Source of the DNA: Leptospira adleri
GTDB lineage: Bacteria > Spirochaetota > Leptospiria > Leptospirales > Leptospiraceae
DNA: 64,000 bases
NCBI RefSeq assembly: GCF_002811985.1
Contig: NZ_NPDU01000023.1
Location: forward strand, 4,472-68,471
Direction: 5' to 3'
The notes below the pieces were generated by a model that saw only the letters and a list, made by a program, of their open reading frames with translations, did not search any database and was not told the origin of the DNA. Made by a program: the position numbers and the translations under genes. Positions 44,471 through 53,693 of the stretch are shown piece by piece; the stretch's first letter is position 1; each line of letters begins with the position of its first letter.

Positions 44471-44516
44471 TTCTACACAATGTTTTTTGAATTGTGTAGA
44501 ATCAAAGTATACTTTG
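44471..44516. promoter_or_regulatory. Two adjacent dyads between divergent sensor kinase genes
   Basis: TTCTACACAAT and ATTGTGTAGAA form a perfect 11-base dyad with a 9-base centre (44471-44501). Two bases further is the perfect 14-base palindrome CAAAGTATACTTTG (44503-44516). They lie in the 313-base spacer between divergent kinases, 80 bases before the ATG at 44596. The rest of the spacer is AT-rich without a gene. Operator function is inference. Confidence 0.5.
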
Positions 44517-44595
44517 CATTTTTGCTTTTATTTTGCTTGTTTAGTGATTCAACTCATTGAATTATACTACTCTCATCTTTAATTATAGAAAGCAA

Positions 44596-47500
44596 ATGAC
44601 TCCTTTCGGAACCGACTCAAACTTTTTACTTCTCAATTCCGCGGGCGAAGCGATGACCTGGCATATCGACCCGGCTTGGGAAGAATTCCCGCTCAATCTT
44701 AAAAAAAGCACGAACCCTGCAGATTGGGACTGGGCCCAACCCGGGGAATGGATCTCCTTTTGGAAAGGAGCGGACACGGACGAAACCTCCCGAATCTCCC
44801 GGGAGCTGGTGCTTCGCGGAAAGAAAGGAAAATCCTTCTCGTTTTTTTTCCAAATTTGTCGCGTGGAAAACGGACATAAACTAATGTTCGTTTCCAAAAA
44901 TCCTTTTCGGGAAGAATCTCAAACACCGGGCATTTTTTCGAAAGATTCAGAACTCAGAACGATGATCTTTCAAAGATCGGCTAACGCGATCCTGCTTCTG
45001 GAACCGGAAACGGATATCGTAATCGAAAACAATCTGACCGCGCTTCAATACTTTGCGGCCAGGCATTCCGATTTAGTCGGAGTTACTTTTACTGCCCTTC
45101 TCGAGGAGGGATTTTCCCTATTGGACTATCAATCGATGAAAAAGCGGGTTTCGGAAGGAGAATCTTACAACTGGGAAGTCGAGTTCAAAACATTCGATCG
45201 AAAAAATTTTTGGGGAAACGTTTCATTTAGAATTTTGGCTTCCAGTCTGAACAAGATCATTCTGGTTCAGATCAAAGACATCACCGAAAAAATCATCGCT
45301 CGAAAATCGCTCGTAGAACAATCGATCAAGATCGCCGAACACGAAGCCAATCTGAACGCCGTCATCGAAAATTCGGAAGCCATGATCTGGTCGATCAACA
45401 AAAATTACGAAATCATTATATACAATTCCTCTTTCTTCGCCGAGATAAAGAAATACTTTCAAAAAGAAATCTATCCCGGTTACAAAATTTTCAACGTGGG
45501 AATATCCGAGGAAGAAATCCGAAAATGGAAGAACTACTATGATCGTGCGCTTTCCGACGAACGTTTCCAAATCACCGGATCCAGGTCTTTGGATGGGGCG
45601 ACGGTATTTACCGAAACGTCTTTTTATCCGATAAAGAATTCGATCGGTGAAATCACCGGGGTCAGCGCGGTCTCTGTGGATATAACGGAGAAAAAATTAG
45701 CGGAGGAAAAGTTCAGGCTTCTTTTCGAACATTCGAGCGAACCTCACGTTCTCTACGACGAATCCGGAATCTTCGAATGTAATCCCGCCACTTTGAATAT
45801 GCTTCGTTGCGAGGATAAAAATCTGATTCTGGGAAAACATCCCTCGTATTTTTCCGCAGAAAAACAAACCGACGAAAGACGATCTCGAGAAAAAGCGGAT
45901 GAAACTGAAATTATGGCCAGAAGGAGAGGAGTCTACACGTTTGAAAGGATCTACAGACGTTTTAACGGAGAGGAATTCCCGACCGAAATCACTCTGACTC
46001 CGATGAGGATGTATCAAAAGCAGGTGTTTTTAGCGGTTTGGCACGAAATCACCGAAAGAAAAGTATATGAGGATTCTCTAAAGCGAGCGAAAGAAACCGC
46101 GGAGGCCGCCTCAAAAGCAAAGTCCGACTTTTTAGCGATGATGAGCCACGAAATAAGAACTCCTCTGAACGGCGTAATCGGAACGGTGAGTCTTTTGGAG
46201 GGAACTTCTCTCAACTTGGAACAAAAGGAATATCTGGATATCATCAAATCGAGCGGGCAAAATCTTCTCATTTTGTTAAACGACATCTTGGATCTTTCCA
46301 GGATCGAATCCGGACAACTCAAATTGGAAATGCAGCCGGTTTCCCCTCAAAAACTGAGCGAAGAAGTCTGCAATTTATTCCGACCCATGGCGGAAGAAAA
46401 AGGATTGGTTGTCGAATTGAAAATCTCCGAGTTGGTTCCTCATTGGATTGTCTCGGATCCTTATCGACTCAGACAGATTCTTATGAACCTTCTGGGAAAC
46501 TCGATCAAGTTTACGGAGAAAGGAAAAATCGTCCTCAACGTGGAAGCGGAAAAGTTCCCGAACGAAAAGTTAAGAATTATCTTTCGACTTCAAGACACCG
46601 GAATCGGAATTCCGGAGGAAAAATTGGAACTTCTTTTCAAAGCCTTCAGCCAAGTGGACTCCTCCACTACGAGAAGATACGGAGGTTCCGGACTCGGACT
46701 TACCATCAGTAAAAAATTAGCCGAGTTGATGAAGGGCGAAATCATCGTCAAAAGCCAGGTGGACAAAGGATCCGAATTCACTCTATCCATCATCAGCGAA
46801 AAATTGGATTATAAAATTTCGGTCGGAGTTTTGGAATTACATTCCAAAAACTTAGCGAAGGTCGCGGTCGTTTCCATTCAGGACTACGTTCTCAAAGAAC
46901 AAATCAAAAAATTCTGCGAAAGAAACGGTTTCTCCGTAAAACTCGCGCGAACCGCTAAGGACGTGATCCGGATCATTTCAGAAGAGGAAAGAATCGGAAT
47001 TTTTCTCACGGACCTCAATCTTCCGGACATGAATCTTCCCGAAATTTTGGACGAACTCAAAAACGAAGCGCCTAACATTAAACTCACGATCATTCTTTTT
47101 ATGGAGAACGAATTACGGAATTCTTATCATTTGGTGACTCAAGGTCTTTTTAATCGGCCGGGTTTTAAGATATTTATGATGTTTAAGCCGATCCTTTTGG
47201 ACGAGCTGAGTAAAATTTTTGACAAAGCGTTTCCTACACGGACCGCAAAAACGGAGGAAGGACTCGAAAAAGGGAAAATTCTTTCGGAAAGAATTCCGTT
47301 AAAAATTCTTTTGGTGGAAGACAACGTGATCAATCAAAAGATCGCGATTCGTCTTTTAAGCAAACTCGGGTACGCCGTGGACACGGCGAACAACGGAGTC
47401 GAGGCCCTTAGCAGCTTAAAAAATCAGATCTATCAGTTGATCTTTATGGACATTCAAATGCCCGAGATGGACGGTTTCGAAACTACGCAGCATATCAGAA

Positions 47501-47661
47501 AAGACTTCACCAATCCGAATCCTATCATCGTTGCAATGACGGCTAACGCGATGGAGGGAGACAAGGAAAAATGTATCGACGCAGGCATGAACGCATACAT
47601 CGCCAAGCCGATTCAGATTCAGGATATCGAATCTACGATCTTACATCTATTTCAGTCCTGA
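44596..47661 (+). CDS. Multi-PAS hybrid histidine kinase with two receiver domains
   Basis: This 1021-residue cytoplasmic protein has three to four PAS domains (about 1-490). The HisKA domain carries 'FLAMMSHEIRTPLNGVIG' (H518), and HATPase signatures are 'NLLGNSIKFT', 'DTGIGIPEE' and 'GSGLGLTISKKL'. A degenerate receiver (about 745-870, D806 in 'FLTDLNLPD') precedes a canonical receiver (about 905-1020, D952 in 'LIFMDIQMPEMDG', K in 'IAKPIQ'). No Hpt domain is present, so the phosphate probably goes to a separate Hpt protein. The frame is open from a TTG at 44557, but the ATG at 44596 is preferred. Its 3' end overlaps the convergent lipoprotein hydrolase by 15 nt. Confidence 0.93.
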   Translation: MTPFGTDSNFLLLNSAGEAMTWHIDPAWEEFPLNLKKSTNPADWDWAQPGEWISFWKGADTDETSRISRELVLRGKKGKSFSFFFQICRVENGHKLMFVSKNPFREESQTPGIFSKDSELRTMIFQRSANAILLLEPETDIVIENNLTALQYFAARHSDLVGVTFTALLEEGFSLLDYQSMKKRVSEGESYNWEVEFKTFDRKNFWGNVSFRILASSLNKIILVQIKDITEKIIARKSLVEQSIKIAEHEANLNAVIENSEAMIWSINKNYEIIIYNSSFFAEIKKYFQKEIYPGYKIFNVGISEEEIRKWKNYYDRALSDERFQITGSRSLDGATVFTETSFYPIKNSIGEITGVSAVSVDITEKKLAEEKFRLLFEHSSEPHVLYDESGIFECNPATLNMLRCEDKNLILGKHPSYFSAEKQTDERRSREKADETEIMARRRGVYTFERIYRRFNGEEFPTEITLTPMRMYQKQVFLAVWHEITERKVYEDSLKRAKETAEAASKAKSDFLAMMSHEIRTPLNGVIGTVSLLEGTSLNLEQKEYLDIIKSSGQNLLILLNDILDLSRIESGQLKLEMQPVSPQKLSEEVCNLFRPMAEEKGLVVELKISELVPHWIVSDPYRLRQILMNLLGNSIKFTEKGKIVLNVEAEKFPNEKLRIIFRLQDTGIGIPEEKLELLFKAFSQVDSSTTRRYGGSGLGLTISKKLAELMKGEIIVKSQVDKGSEFTLSIISEKLDYKISVGVLELHSKNLAKVAVVSIQDYVLKEQIKKFCERNGFSVKLARTAKDVIRIISEEERIGIFLTDLNLPDMNLPEILDELKNEAPNIKLTIILFMENELRNSYHLVTQGLFNRPGFKIFMMFKPILLDELSKIFDKAFPTRTAKTEEGLEKGKILSERIPLKILLVEDNVINQKIAIRLLSKLGYAVDTANNGVEALSSLKNQIYQLIFMDIQMPEMDGFETTQHIRKDFTNPNPIIVAMTANAMEGDKEKCIDAGMNAYIAKPIQIQDIESTILHLFQS

Positions 47662-48612
47662 GGAAAGATCGGATTCTCCCTTTAGAAATTTTGCGTAGAT
47701 TCCGGCCGTTTCAGTCGGACGTTCGAGCATCGGACTGTGTCCGCATTCTTTTAAGATCACCCTCGTAGAATTGTGAATTCCCTTGAGAAGAACGTCCGAA
47801 GAGCTGATATGAATGACTCTGTCGGTATCACCCCAGACTATTAGAGTTCTTGCATGTATTAGTTTCATTCTTTCTTCGAGCACCGATATCCGAGAGCGCA
47901 AGTCCTTGTATATCTTTTCGTTGAACTCCCTATTGCGAATCGACTTCTCGGCGAAATACCCTTTCAAAAAGGACGGAATCGAAGGCGGTTTTACGAAAAC
48001 GAAATTCAAAAGAAAATCGAATTCCTCTTCGTTGTTCGCAACGAGCGGATTTTTTCCTTTCGAAAGATGCATTGAAAGTTCGCTCGGGGTCGGAGACTGA
48101 ACGCCCGCCGAATCCAAAAGGCCGAGCGTCAGAATTTTATCGGGATAAGTCGCCGCGTAAACTCCGGAGATGGAACCTCCCATCGAATTTCCAATGATAT
48201 GAAACTTATCGATTCCGATCGACTTTGTAAACTCGTCCAAACGAGAAACTTGAGTAAGAATCGAATATTCATCCTCTGGCTTTCGATCGTTCTCGCCGAA
48301 GCCCGGAAGATCTGGAATCACAACGTGATAAGAATCCGTAAGAGTTCTTACAAACCTGGTCCAGTTGTCCTTATCGCCCCCGAACCCGTGGATCAATAGG
48401 ATCGTTTCTCCCTTGCCGCCTTCGAGATAAGTCCATTTGTAAGCGCCGACTTGAATTTCTTTTTTTTCTAAGTTAGATTGATAACGTTCGTAGTACAACG
48501 CCGAAGAAACGAGAGTCGACGTGCAGGAGTGAAAGGAAATCGAAACGCCGATGAACAGAAGTAAGGCGAAGACAAGACGGGAGAAACGAAACGCGGAAGT
48601 ATTATTTTTCAT
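47647..48612 (-). CDS. Alpha/beta hydrolase lipoprotein
   Basis: This 321-residue protein has a signal peptide and lipobox-like 'SFHSC' (C30). An alpha/beta hydrolase domain follows with the oxyanion-hole motif 'LLIHGFGGDKDNW', the nucleophile elbow 'GNSMGGSISG' (Ser), the acid 'WGDTDRVIHIS' and the catalytic His in 'ECGHSPMLERP'. This is typical of lipases and esterases. Lipidation places it at the envelope. The gene runs toward the hybrid kinase and overlaps its last 15 nt. The cyclic-nucleotide-binding gene is 69 bases upstream on the same strand. Confidence 0.92.
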   Translation of the reverse strand: MKNNTSAFRFSRLVFALLLFIGVSISFHSCTSTLVSSALYYERYQSNLEKKEIQVGAYKWTYLEGGKGETILLIHGFGGDKDNWTRFVRTLTDSYHVVIPDLPGFGENDRKPEDEYSILTQVSRLDEFTKSIGIDKFHIIGNSMGGSISGVYAATYPDKILTLGLLDSAGVQSPTPSELSMHLSKGKNPLVANNEEEFDFLLNFVFVKPPSIPSFLKGYFAEKSIRNREFNEKIYKDLRSRISVLEERMKLIHARTLIVWGDTDRVIHISSSDVLLKGIHNSTRVILKECGHSPMLERPTETAGIYAKFLKGESDLSSGLK

Positions 48613-48681
48613 CCATATATTCCTTATAGGTCGGCGAGAAAAACCCGGATCCGATTTTCGAACCCGGCTCGCGGCTTAAAA

Positions 48682-49158
48682 TCAGATCGTAAATCTTTTT
48701 CTAAGTTCTCTCGCGTAAGTCAAATCGTGCGTGAGCATTCTCAATCGTTTCGCCAAAAAATGAGAAATCGACTGATAGAATTTTAGGGACGCCTTCGCGT
48801 CCTTAGCGAAAACGTCGTTGAGGTGATCGTATGGAATTCTTAAAAGTTCGGATCTTTCCATCGCTTCGACGGAAGCGGAACGTTTGCCCGGATCTAAAAA
48901 CGGAAGTTCGCCGAAATGATCGCCGGTGGCAATCGTGGTAACGTTGACGTCGTCGCCTTTTTCAGTGGAAGTGAGCACCTTTAACGTACCGTAGATGACA
49001 ACAAAAAACGCTTTTGCTTCGTTGCCTTCGTGAAAGATGGCGTCGCCTTGTTCGTAAACTTTGTATTCCGTCTTCTCGGCGATCGAACTCAATTCGTCTT
49101 CCGTAAAATTGGAAAATAGATAAATCTGTTTTAGAATTTCTTCTTTTGTATGTTGCAT
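48682..49158 (-). CDS. Cyclic nucleotide-binding domain protein
   Basis: This 158-residue protein is essentially one cNMP-binding domain: 'LFSNFTEDELSSIAE', 'EQGDAIFHEGNEAKAFFVVIYG' (split strands of the jelly roll), and the phosphate-binding cassette 'GDHFGELPFLDPGKRSASV' with the expected Glu and Arg. A C-terminal helical tail follows. No DNA-binding helix-turn-helix is visible, so it is not a CRP-type regulator and would act by protein contact. The class III cyclase at 32185 is the only cyclic nucleotide source encoded in the window. Confidence 0.92.
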   Translation of the reverse strand: MQHTKEEILKQIYLFSNFTEDELSSIAEKTEYKVYEQGDAIFHEGNEAKAFFVVIYGTLKVLTSTEKGDDVNVTTIATGDHFGELPFLDPGKRSASVEAMERSELLRIPYDHLNDVFAKDAKASLKFYQSISHFLAKRLRMLTHDLTYARELRKRFTI

Positions 49159-49178
49159 AATATTTCCCGAAATGCGAG

Positions 49179-49211
<33 letters not shown>

Positions 49212-49243
49212 ACGAAAGGTGAATCTGACATTAGCGCGAAATT

Positions 49244-50920
49244 TCATTCCTTCCAACCTGCGAAAAGCATTTTAAGATAAAAACCGCTCTCCGTGTTGAA
49301 AGATAATTTTGCGTGAAGTTGTAAGGAAAGCATATCGATCAATTTAAGACCGAGTCCGTTCTGCAACGTTTGCGCTCGGTCCCAATCGAAACCGGTTCCC
49401 GTATCTCTGTATTCCAATTCGACTTGCTCGTTCGTCTTTTTAAGTTCCAAAAAAATATCGCCCTTCTCCTGATCGGCAAACGCGTATTTTAAAGAATTGG
49501 TCAGGAGTTCGTTGAGAATCAAACCGATCGGAATCGCACGATCGATGGACATAAAAAAAGAATCTTCCAGATTGTGAATTCGAATCTTATCCGATTGTCC
49601 GTAGATCGAAAGCAGATTGGAGGAAAGGGAAAAATAATAACTTTTCAGATCGACCTTTGCAAGGTCGTCGGAACGATAGAGTTCCTCGTGAACGAGGGCA
49701 ATCGATTTGACCCGCAACTCGCATTCCCGTAAAACTTTTTGTAAGTAAGGATCCTCGTTAAATTCGGAATGCAAGCTCAAAAGACTGGAAACAATCTGAA
49801 GATTGTTTTTTACTCGATGATGAATCTCCTGGAGCATCAGCTCTTTCTCCTTTAAGGAATCCTCCATCTTTTTCTGAATCAGCTTTCTCTCTCGAATGTC
49901 GCGCACAACGGCCAAAAGCCGGCCTTGTTCCAAACGAACGGCGTTGATCTCCACGGGAATTTGACTTCCATCCGCGCGTCGAATCACTCTTTCACGGATA
50001 AGAGTCGTTCCTTCTTCGAAGTCGAGATTGAGAGGAAGCACTTTGAGATTGTCCGAATCGATGATATCGAAAGCGGTCAACCGAAGCATCTCGTCCTTCG
50101 TATATCCGGTAAGTTCCAAGGACATCTGATTCGCTTCCTCTATCGTTCCGTTGGAACCGATCAGAACGATACCGTCCGCTGCGAGCTCGATCAGGTTTCT
50201 GTATTTTTTTTCGCTCAGAGCGCGGGCTTCCAAGGCGCGGTTTCTTTCCGTCACGTCGTGAATGATGGAATAAAGATACGTTTTTCCGTTCAAAGAGATT
50301 GGACCTGAAAAAACTTCCACGTCCCTGTGGATTCCAGACTTCAATCGATGAATGAAATTGAAGTAGAGTCTGTTCTCCGAACTCGCGAGCAGCATTTCGG
50401 TTTTGATCTGTTCCGGGTTAAGGATATTGATATCGCTGATTTTGAGTTTTAAAAATTCTTCTCTCGAAAATCCGTAGAACTCGAGCGCGGATTCGCTTAC
50501 GTTGACGATACTTCCGGTTTCAGCGTCGATGATGAGTTTGATCGCGAGATTCTTATGAAATATCTGGAAGAATAGATCCTCCATTCTTTGTTCGATTTTC
50601 GGCCGGAAGAATCTAAAAAGAAAAAGGTCTTCGCATAACAATTCTACGGATCCGTCCCAAAAGTTCTCCCTTCCTTTTCCATCGATTAATACGATCTTCC
50701 CTTTCCAGGGGAAATTCTCTTGGAGAATGGAATCCCAATTTTGAACGAGTTGGTGCGCGCGGAGATTTTCCAATTTTGGAGAATCTAGTTTTTCCAAAAG
50801 ACAGGAATCGGCGCTCAAAATTTCCCCGTTCTTGCGCAGAAGAAGGTTCCACTGGGTTTCGGATTCTTGTCGGGAAGGAAACAATCCCCCGCTTGCGCTG
50901 TTTGGCTGGTTCGAACTCAT
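49244..50920 (-). CDS. PAS-PAS-HisKA_2 sensor histidine kinase
   Basis: This 558-residue cytoplasmic kinase has a divergent N-terminal region (1-115), two PAS domains (about 120-235 and 245-355) and a HisKA_2 domain ('[19 protein letters not shown]', H367/H368). A HATPase domain follows with 'ELLTNSLKYAF', 'DTGTGFDWD' and 'LGLKLIDML'. It is similar in design to the kinase at 42870 and may be a paralogue. The frame is open to a TTG at 50965; the ATG at 50920 is chosen, though no strong ribosome site supports either. It is divergent from the DUF445 gene. Confidence 0.9.
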   Translation of the reverse strand: MSSNQPNSASGGLFPSRQESETQWNLLLRKNGEILSADSCLLEKLDSPKLENLRAHQLVQNWDSILQENFPWKGKIVLIDGKGRENFWDGSVELLCEDLFLFRFFRPKIEQRMEDLFFQIFHKNLAIKLIIDAETGSIVNVSESALEFYGFSREEFLKLKISDINILNPEQIKTEMLLASSENRLYFNFIHRLKSGIHRDVEVFSGPISLNGKTYLYSIIHDVTERNRALEARALSEKKYRNLIELAADGIVLIGSNGTIEEANQMSLELTGYTKDEMLRLTAFDIIDSDNLKVLPLNLDFEEGTTLIRERVIRRADGSQIPVEINAVRLEQGRLLAVVRDIRERKLIQKKMEDSLKEKELMLQEIHHRVKNNLQIVSSLLSLHSEFNEDPYLQKVLRECELRVKSIALVHEELYRSDDLAKVDLKSYYFSLSSNLLSIYGQSDKIRIHNLEDSFFMSIDRAIPIGLILNELLTNSLKYAFADQEKGDIFLELKKTNEQVELEYRDTGTGFDWDRAQTLQNGLGLKLIDMLSLQLHAKLSFNTESGFYLKMLFAGWKE

Positions 50921-51154
50921 GAAGACGGAATCTCTTATTGGGATTAGCTTTCTATAATCCTGCAATTTAAAATTGGACTCATAAATCCGGAATCTTTTCA
51001 GATTCGCGCCGAATTCTTACAAAAAGGATCTGAAAAGATCTCAGTTTTCATCGGATTTTATTCTAATCGTTAGAAAAAAGGATTTGCGCTCCCAGAAGTC
51101 CGAATCGAACTTGCAAGAAGTTGAAAAATTATAGCGTTTGCTACAGGAAATTTT

Positions 51155-52381
51155 ATGGAATTCTTCACCCAAAACAAAGAATTATTCGGAATCCTGATGA
51201 TGCCCGTTACCTACGGGTTTGTCGGCTGGTTCACCAACGTGGTCGCGTTGAAGATGACCTTCTATCCTCTGGAATTTGTGGGAATTCCTCCCTACCTAGG
51301 GTGGCAGGGAATCGTGCCGAAAAAATCCCAAAAGTTGGCCCTCAAATCCGTGAACATCATGACCGAACGTTTGATCAAGGTGGAGGACTTTTTTTCCAAG
51401 GTCGATCCGGATCAGTTGGAAAAAGAATTTCAACCGGTTTTGGATCAACTCATTCCGGAAGCGACTCGAGAAATCATACATCATATCAACCCGGCTCTCC
51501 GCTCCCGATTGGAAGGAGACGAGGAAGCGAAAATCATCGCCGGGGTTCAAAAAAAGAACGAACATACGGTTAAGAATATTATGATACAGGTAAAGGAGAA
51601 CGTTTCAAGCGTATTCAACTTCAAGTCCCTCGTCCTTCGAAAACTTACGGGTCCGAACGTAAAACGGATCGTGGATATCTTTCAAGAAGTGGGAGCGAAA
51701 GAATTCAAATTTATAGAACACTGCGGATGGTATCTCGGAGGCGCGATGGGAATCTTACAAGCCCTCGCGTGGAATCTTTTTCCGTATTGGTGGACCCTTC
51801 CGATCCAGGGGGTTGTCGTCGGTTATATCACGAACTGGGTGGCGCTCACGATGATCTTTCGACCTTTGTACGAAAAAAAAATCGGCCCCGTACGCTATCA
51901 GGGACTTTTTCTCAAACGTCAAGAGGACGTATCTAAAAAGTATTCCAACGTATTTGCGACTCAGGTTTTGACCGCGAGAAACGTTCTCGAAGAAATTTTA
52001 TACAAGCGCGCGGCCCGTTCTCTCGTAGAAACGATCCAATCGGAAACGGAATCTGCGGTGCAACGTCTTCACTTGAACGGGACTTTGGACAAAGAAAACA
52101 GCAACGAAAATTCCGAATTCGAAACTTCCAAAAAGGAAGTGATCGCAAGGGTTTCCGATTCGTTAGCGAACAGTTCCAATAAACTCGAAACATACATGGG
52201 AAGAGCGATGTCGATCGAGAACAATATGTTCAAAAGAATGAAGGATCTGCCTCCGGAAGAATTCGAACCCATCCTTCGTTCCGCGTTTCAAGAAGACGAA
52301 TACGTTTTGATTTTGATCGGTTCCGTTTTGGGCGCAATCGTGGGTCTTTTCCAAGGGATTTATATGCTCTATGTTTCTTAA
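51155..52381 (+). CDS. DUF445 family membrane protein
   Basis: This 408-residue protein has the duplicated DUF445 signature: 'TYGFVGWFTNVVALKMTFYPLEF' near the N-terminus (split over a membrane helix) and 'GYITNWVALTMIFRPL' in the middle. The two are separated by helical coiled segments. It ends with a membrane helix ('VLILIGSVLGAIVGLFQGIYM'). The family is predicted to be membrane-associated and its function is unknown. The next two genes follow closely on the same strand (14-base gap, then a 4-nt overlap). Confidence 0.9.
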   Translation: MEFFTQNKELFGILMMPVTYGFVGWFTNVVALKMTFYPLEFVGIPPYLGWQGIVPKKSQKLALKSVNIMTERLIKVEDFFSKVDPDQLEKEFQPVLDQLIPEATREIIHHINPALRSRLEGDEEAKIIAGVQKKNEHTVKNIMIQVKENVSSVFNFKSLVLRKLTGPNVKRIVDIFQEVGAKEFKFIEHCGWYLGGAMGILQALAWNLFPYWWTLPIQGVVVGYITNWVALTMIFRPLYEKKIGPVRYQGLFLKRQEDVSKKYSNVFATQVLTARNVLEEILYKRAARSLVETIQSETESAVQRLHLNGTLDKENSNENSEFETSKKEVIARVSDSLANSSNKLETYMGRAMSIENNMFKRMKDLPPEEFEPILRSAFQEDEYVLILIGSVLGAIVGLFQGIYMLYVS

Positions 52382-52394
52382 AGAAGAGGATAGA

Positions 52395-52700
52395 ATGAAA
52401 ACCATCCGATTAACCGAAGATTCTCCCGAACTCTTCCTCAAAAAAATGCGGAAGGCATTGAGCGGAAAAGAATTAGGTTCCATCGTTAGCTTTCATCTTG
52501 AGGATCAAAAACTTACGATCCGGTTCGCGGGTTTCGGAGAATCCAAGATCTGGTATTCGATCCGAAAATCGGAAGACGGTTTCGAGGCGATCAAGCTCAA
52601 AGAAAAGATATCCTTCACTCACCTCGCCTTTCGTTCCGGGATAGAATCGGAATTAAGAAGCTTGATGGAACGCTTCGGAGCGGAAATATCGGACGAATGA
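52395..52700 (+). CDS. Conserved hypothetical small protein
   Basis: This 101-residue protein has mixed alpha/beta character: an N-terminal helix with 'LFLKKMRKALSGKELG', then strands 'IVSFHLEDQKLTIRFAGFG' and 'KIWYSIRKSEDGFEAIKL', and a final helix. No known family was recognised. AGGA precedes the ATG at 52395. Its stop overlaps the start of the hydrolase gene (ATGA), so the two are probably translationally coupled. Confidence 0.75.
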   Translation: MKTIRLTEDSPELFLKKMRKALSGKELGSIVSFHLEDQKLTIRFAGFGESKIWYSIRKSEDGFEAIKLKEKISFTHLAFRSGIESELRSLMERFGAEISDE

Positions 52701-53689
52701 AGAATCGGACTCTTACTTCGAATCCAAAAAATATTTCAAAACGATTACAAATCCCGATCGGAGATTCTCAGGTGATAGCGGCGGAAGTTTACGGCGTGTT
52801 TCCGTTTTCAAAAAATTCTCCGGCGCCGGTAATTTGTATTCACGGTCTTACCGGAAATCTGATGAACTTCGCCCCTCTCGCGAGAGATCTTGTCAAACAA
52901 GGCCTGACCGTAATCACATACGATCTCCGCGGACGGGGAGAATCTTCCAAGCCGAGCATAACGTATTCCCACGATCTGCACTCGAACGACCTTTTGAAAA
53001 TCGCGGATTTTTTGAAGATCGAAAAAGCGAACCTACTCGCCCATTCCCTCGGCTGCTGGATCTCTCTAACGTTCGCAAAAAAGTTTCCCCAAAGAACCGG
53101 TAAACTCTGCCTGATCGACGGAGGCGGACAACTTTCGATCCCGAGAAAAATTTCCAATCTTCTGATGATCCAAGAGTCCTTACAAAGATTGGGGAAAATA
53201 TTTTCTTCAAAAGAGGAATATCTGGCTCTCGCGAAAAAATCCCCCATCCTGAGTTCCTGGAACCAAGATGTTGCCAATTTTCTAATATACGAATTGGAAC
53301 CGGTCCAAGAAGGAAAAAACATTTCCTTTCGCTGCAACATTCCCGAGCAAGTCGTCGATTCCGAATTGATTCAAATGGGAGGCGCGAGAAATCCGAAAAG
53401 GATTTTTACAAACTTTCTGAAAAGTCCGATTCAAAGCGTTCGAATATTAAGAAAGAATCGAGTCCTTCCCTATTCTCAGATTTCCGCGCCGGCTTTGATC
53501 ATCCGTGCGGGAAAGCCCAATTTTAAAAAAGGAGACGAGTTGCTTCCCGATTCCGCGATCGCTATCTTTCAAAGGTTTTGGAAGAATGCGGTGTTTCTCA
53601 CCCTACCGGATAAAAATCACTACGAGGCGATTCTTCTTCCGGATTTAAAACGGGACGAAACCATCGCCTGGTTTTTTTCAAAAACCTAA
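52697..53689 (+). CDS. Alpha/beta hydrolase
   Basis: This 330-residue soluble alpha/beta hydrolase has 'VICIHGLTGNLMNF' (oxyanion hole), 'YDLRGRGESSKP', the nucleophile elbow 'LLAHSLGCWISL' (Ser) and a C-terminal His in 'LPDKNHYEAILLP'. A cap region lies at about 160-240. The substrate is unknown. It overlaps the small gene upstream by 4 nt and converges on pgsW with 4 bases between stop codons. Confidence 0.9.
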   Translation: MKNRTLTSNPKNISKRLQIPIGDSQVIAAEVYGVFPFSKNSPAPVICIHGLTGNLMNFAPLARDLVKQGLTVITYDLRGRGESSKPSITYSHDLHSNDLLKIADFLKIEKANLLAHSLGCWISLTFAKKFPQRTGKLCLIDGGGQLSIPRKISNLLMIQESLQRLGKIFSSKEEYLALAKKSPILSSWNQDVANFLIYELEPVQEGKNISFRCNIPEQVVDSELIQMGGARNPKRIFTNFLKSPIQSVRILRKNRVLPYSQISAPALIIRAGKPNFKKGDELLPDSAIAIFQRFWKNAVFLTLPDKNHYEAILLPDLKRDETIAWFFSKT

Positions 53690-53693
53690 TCCT

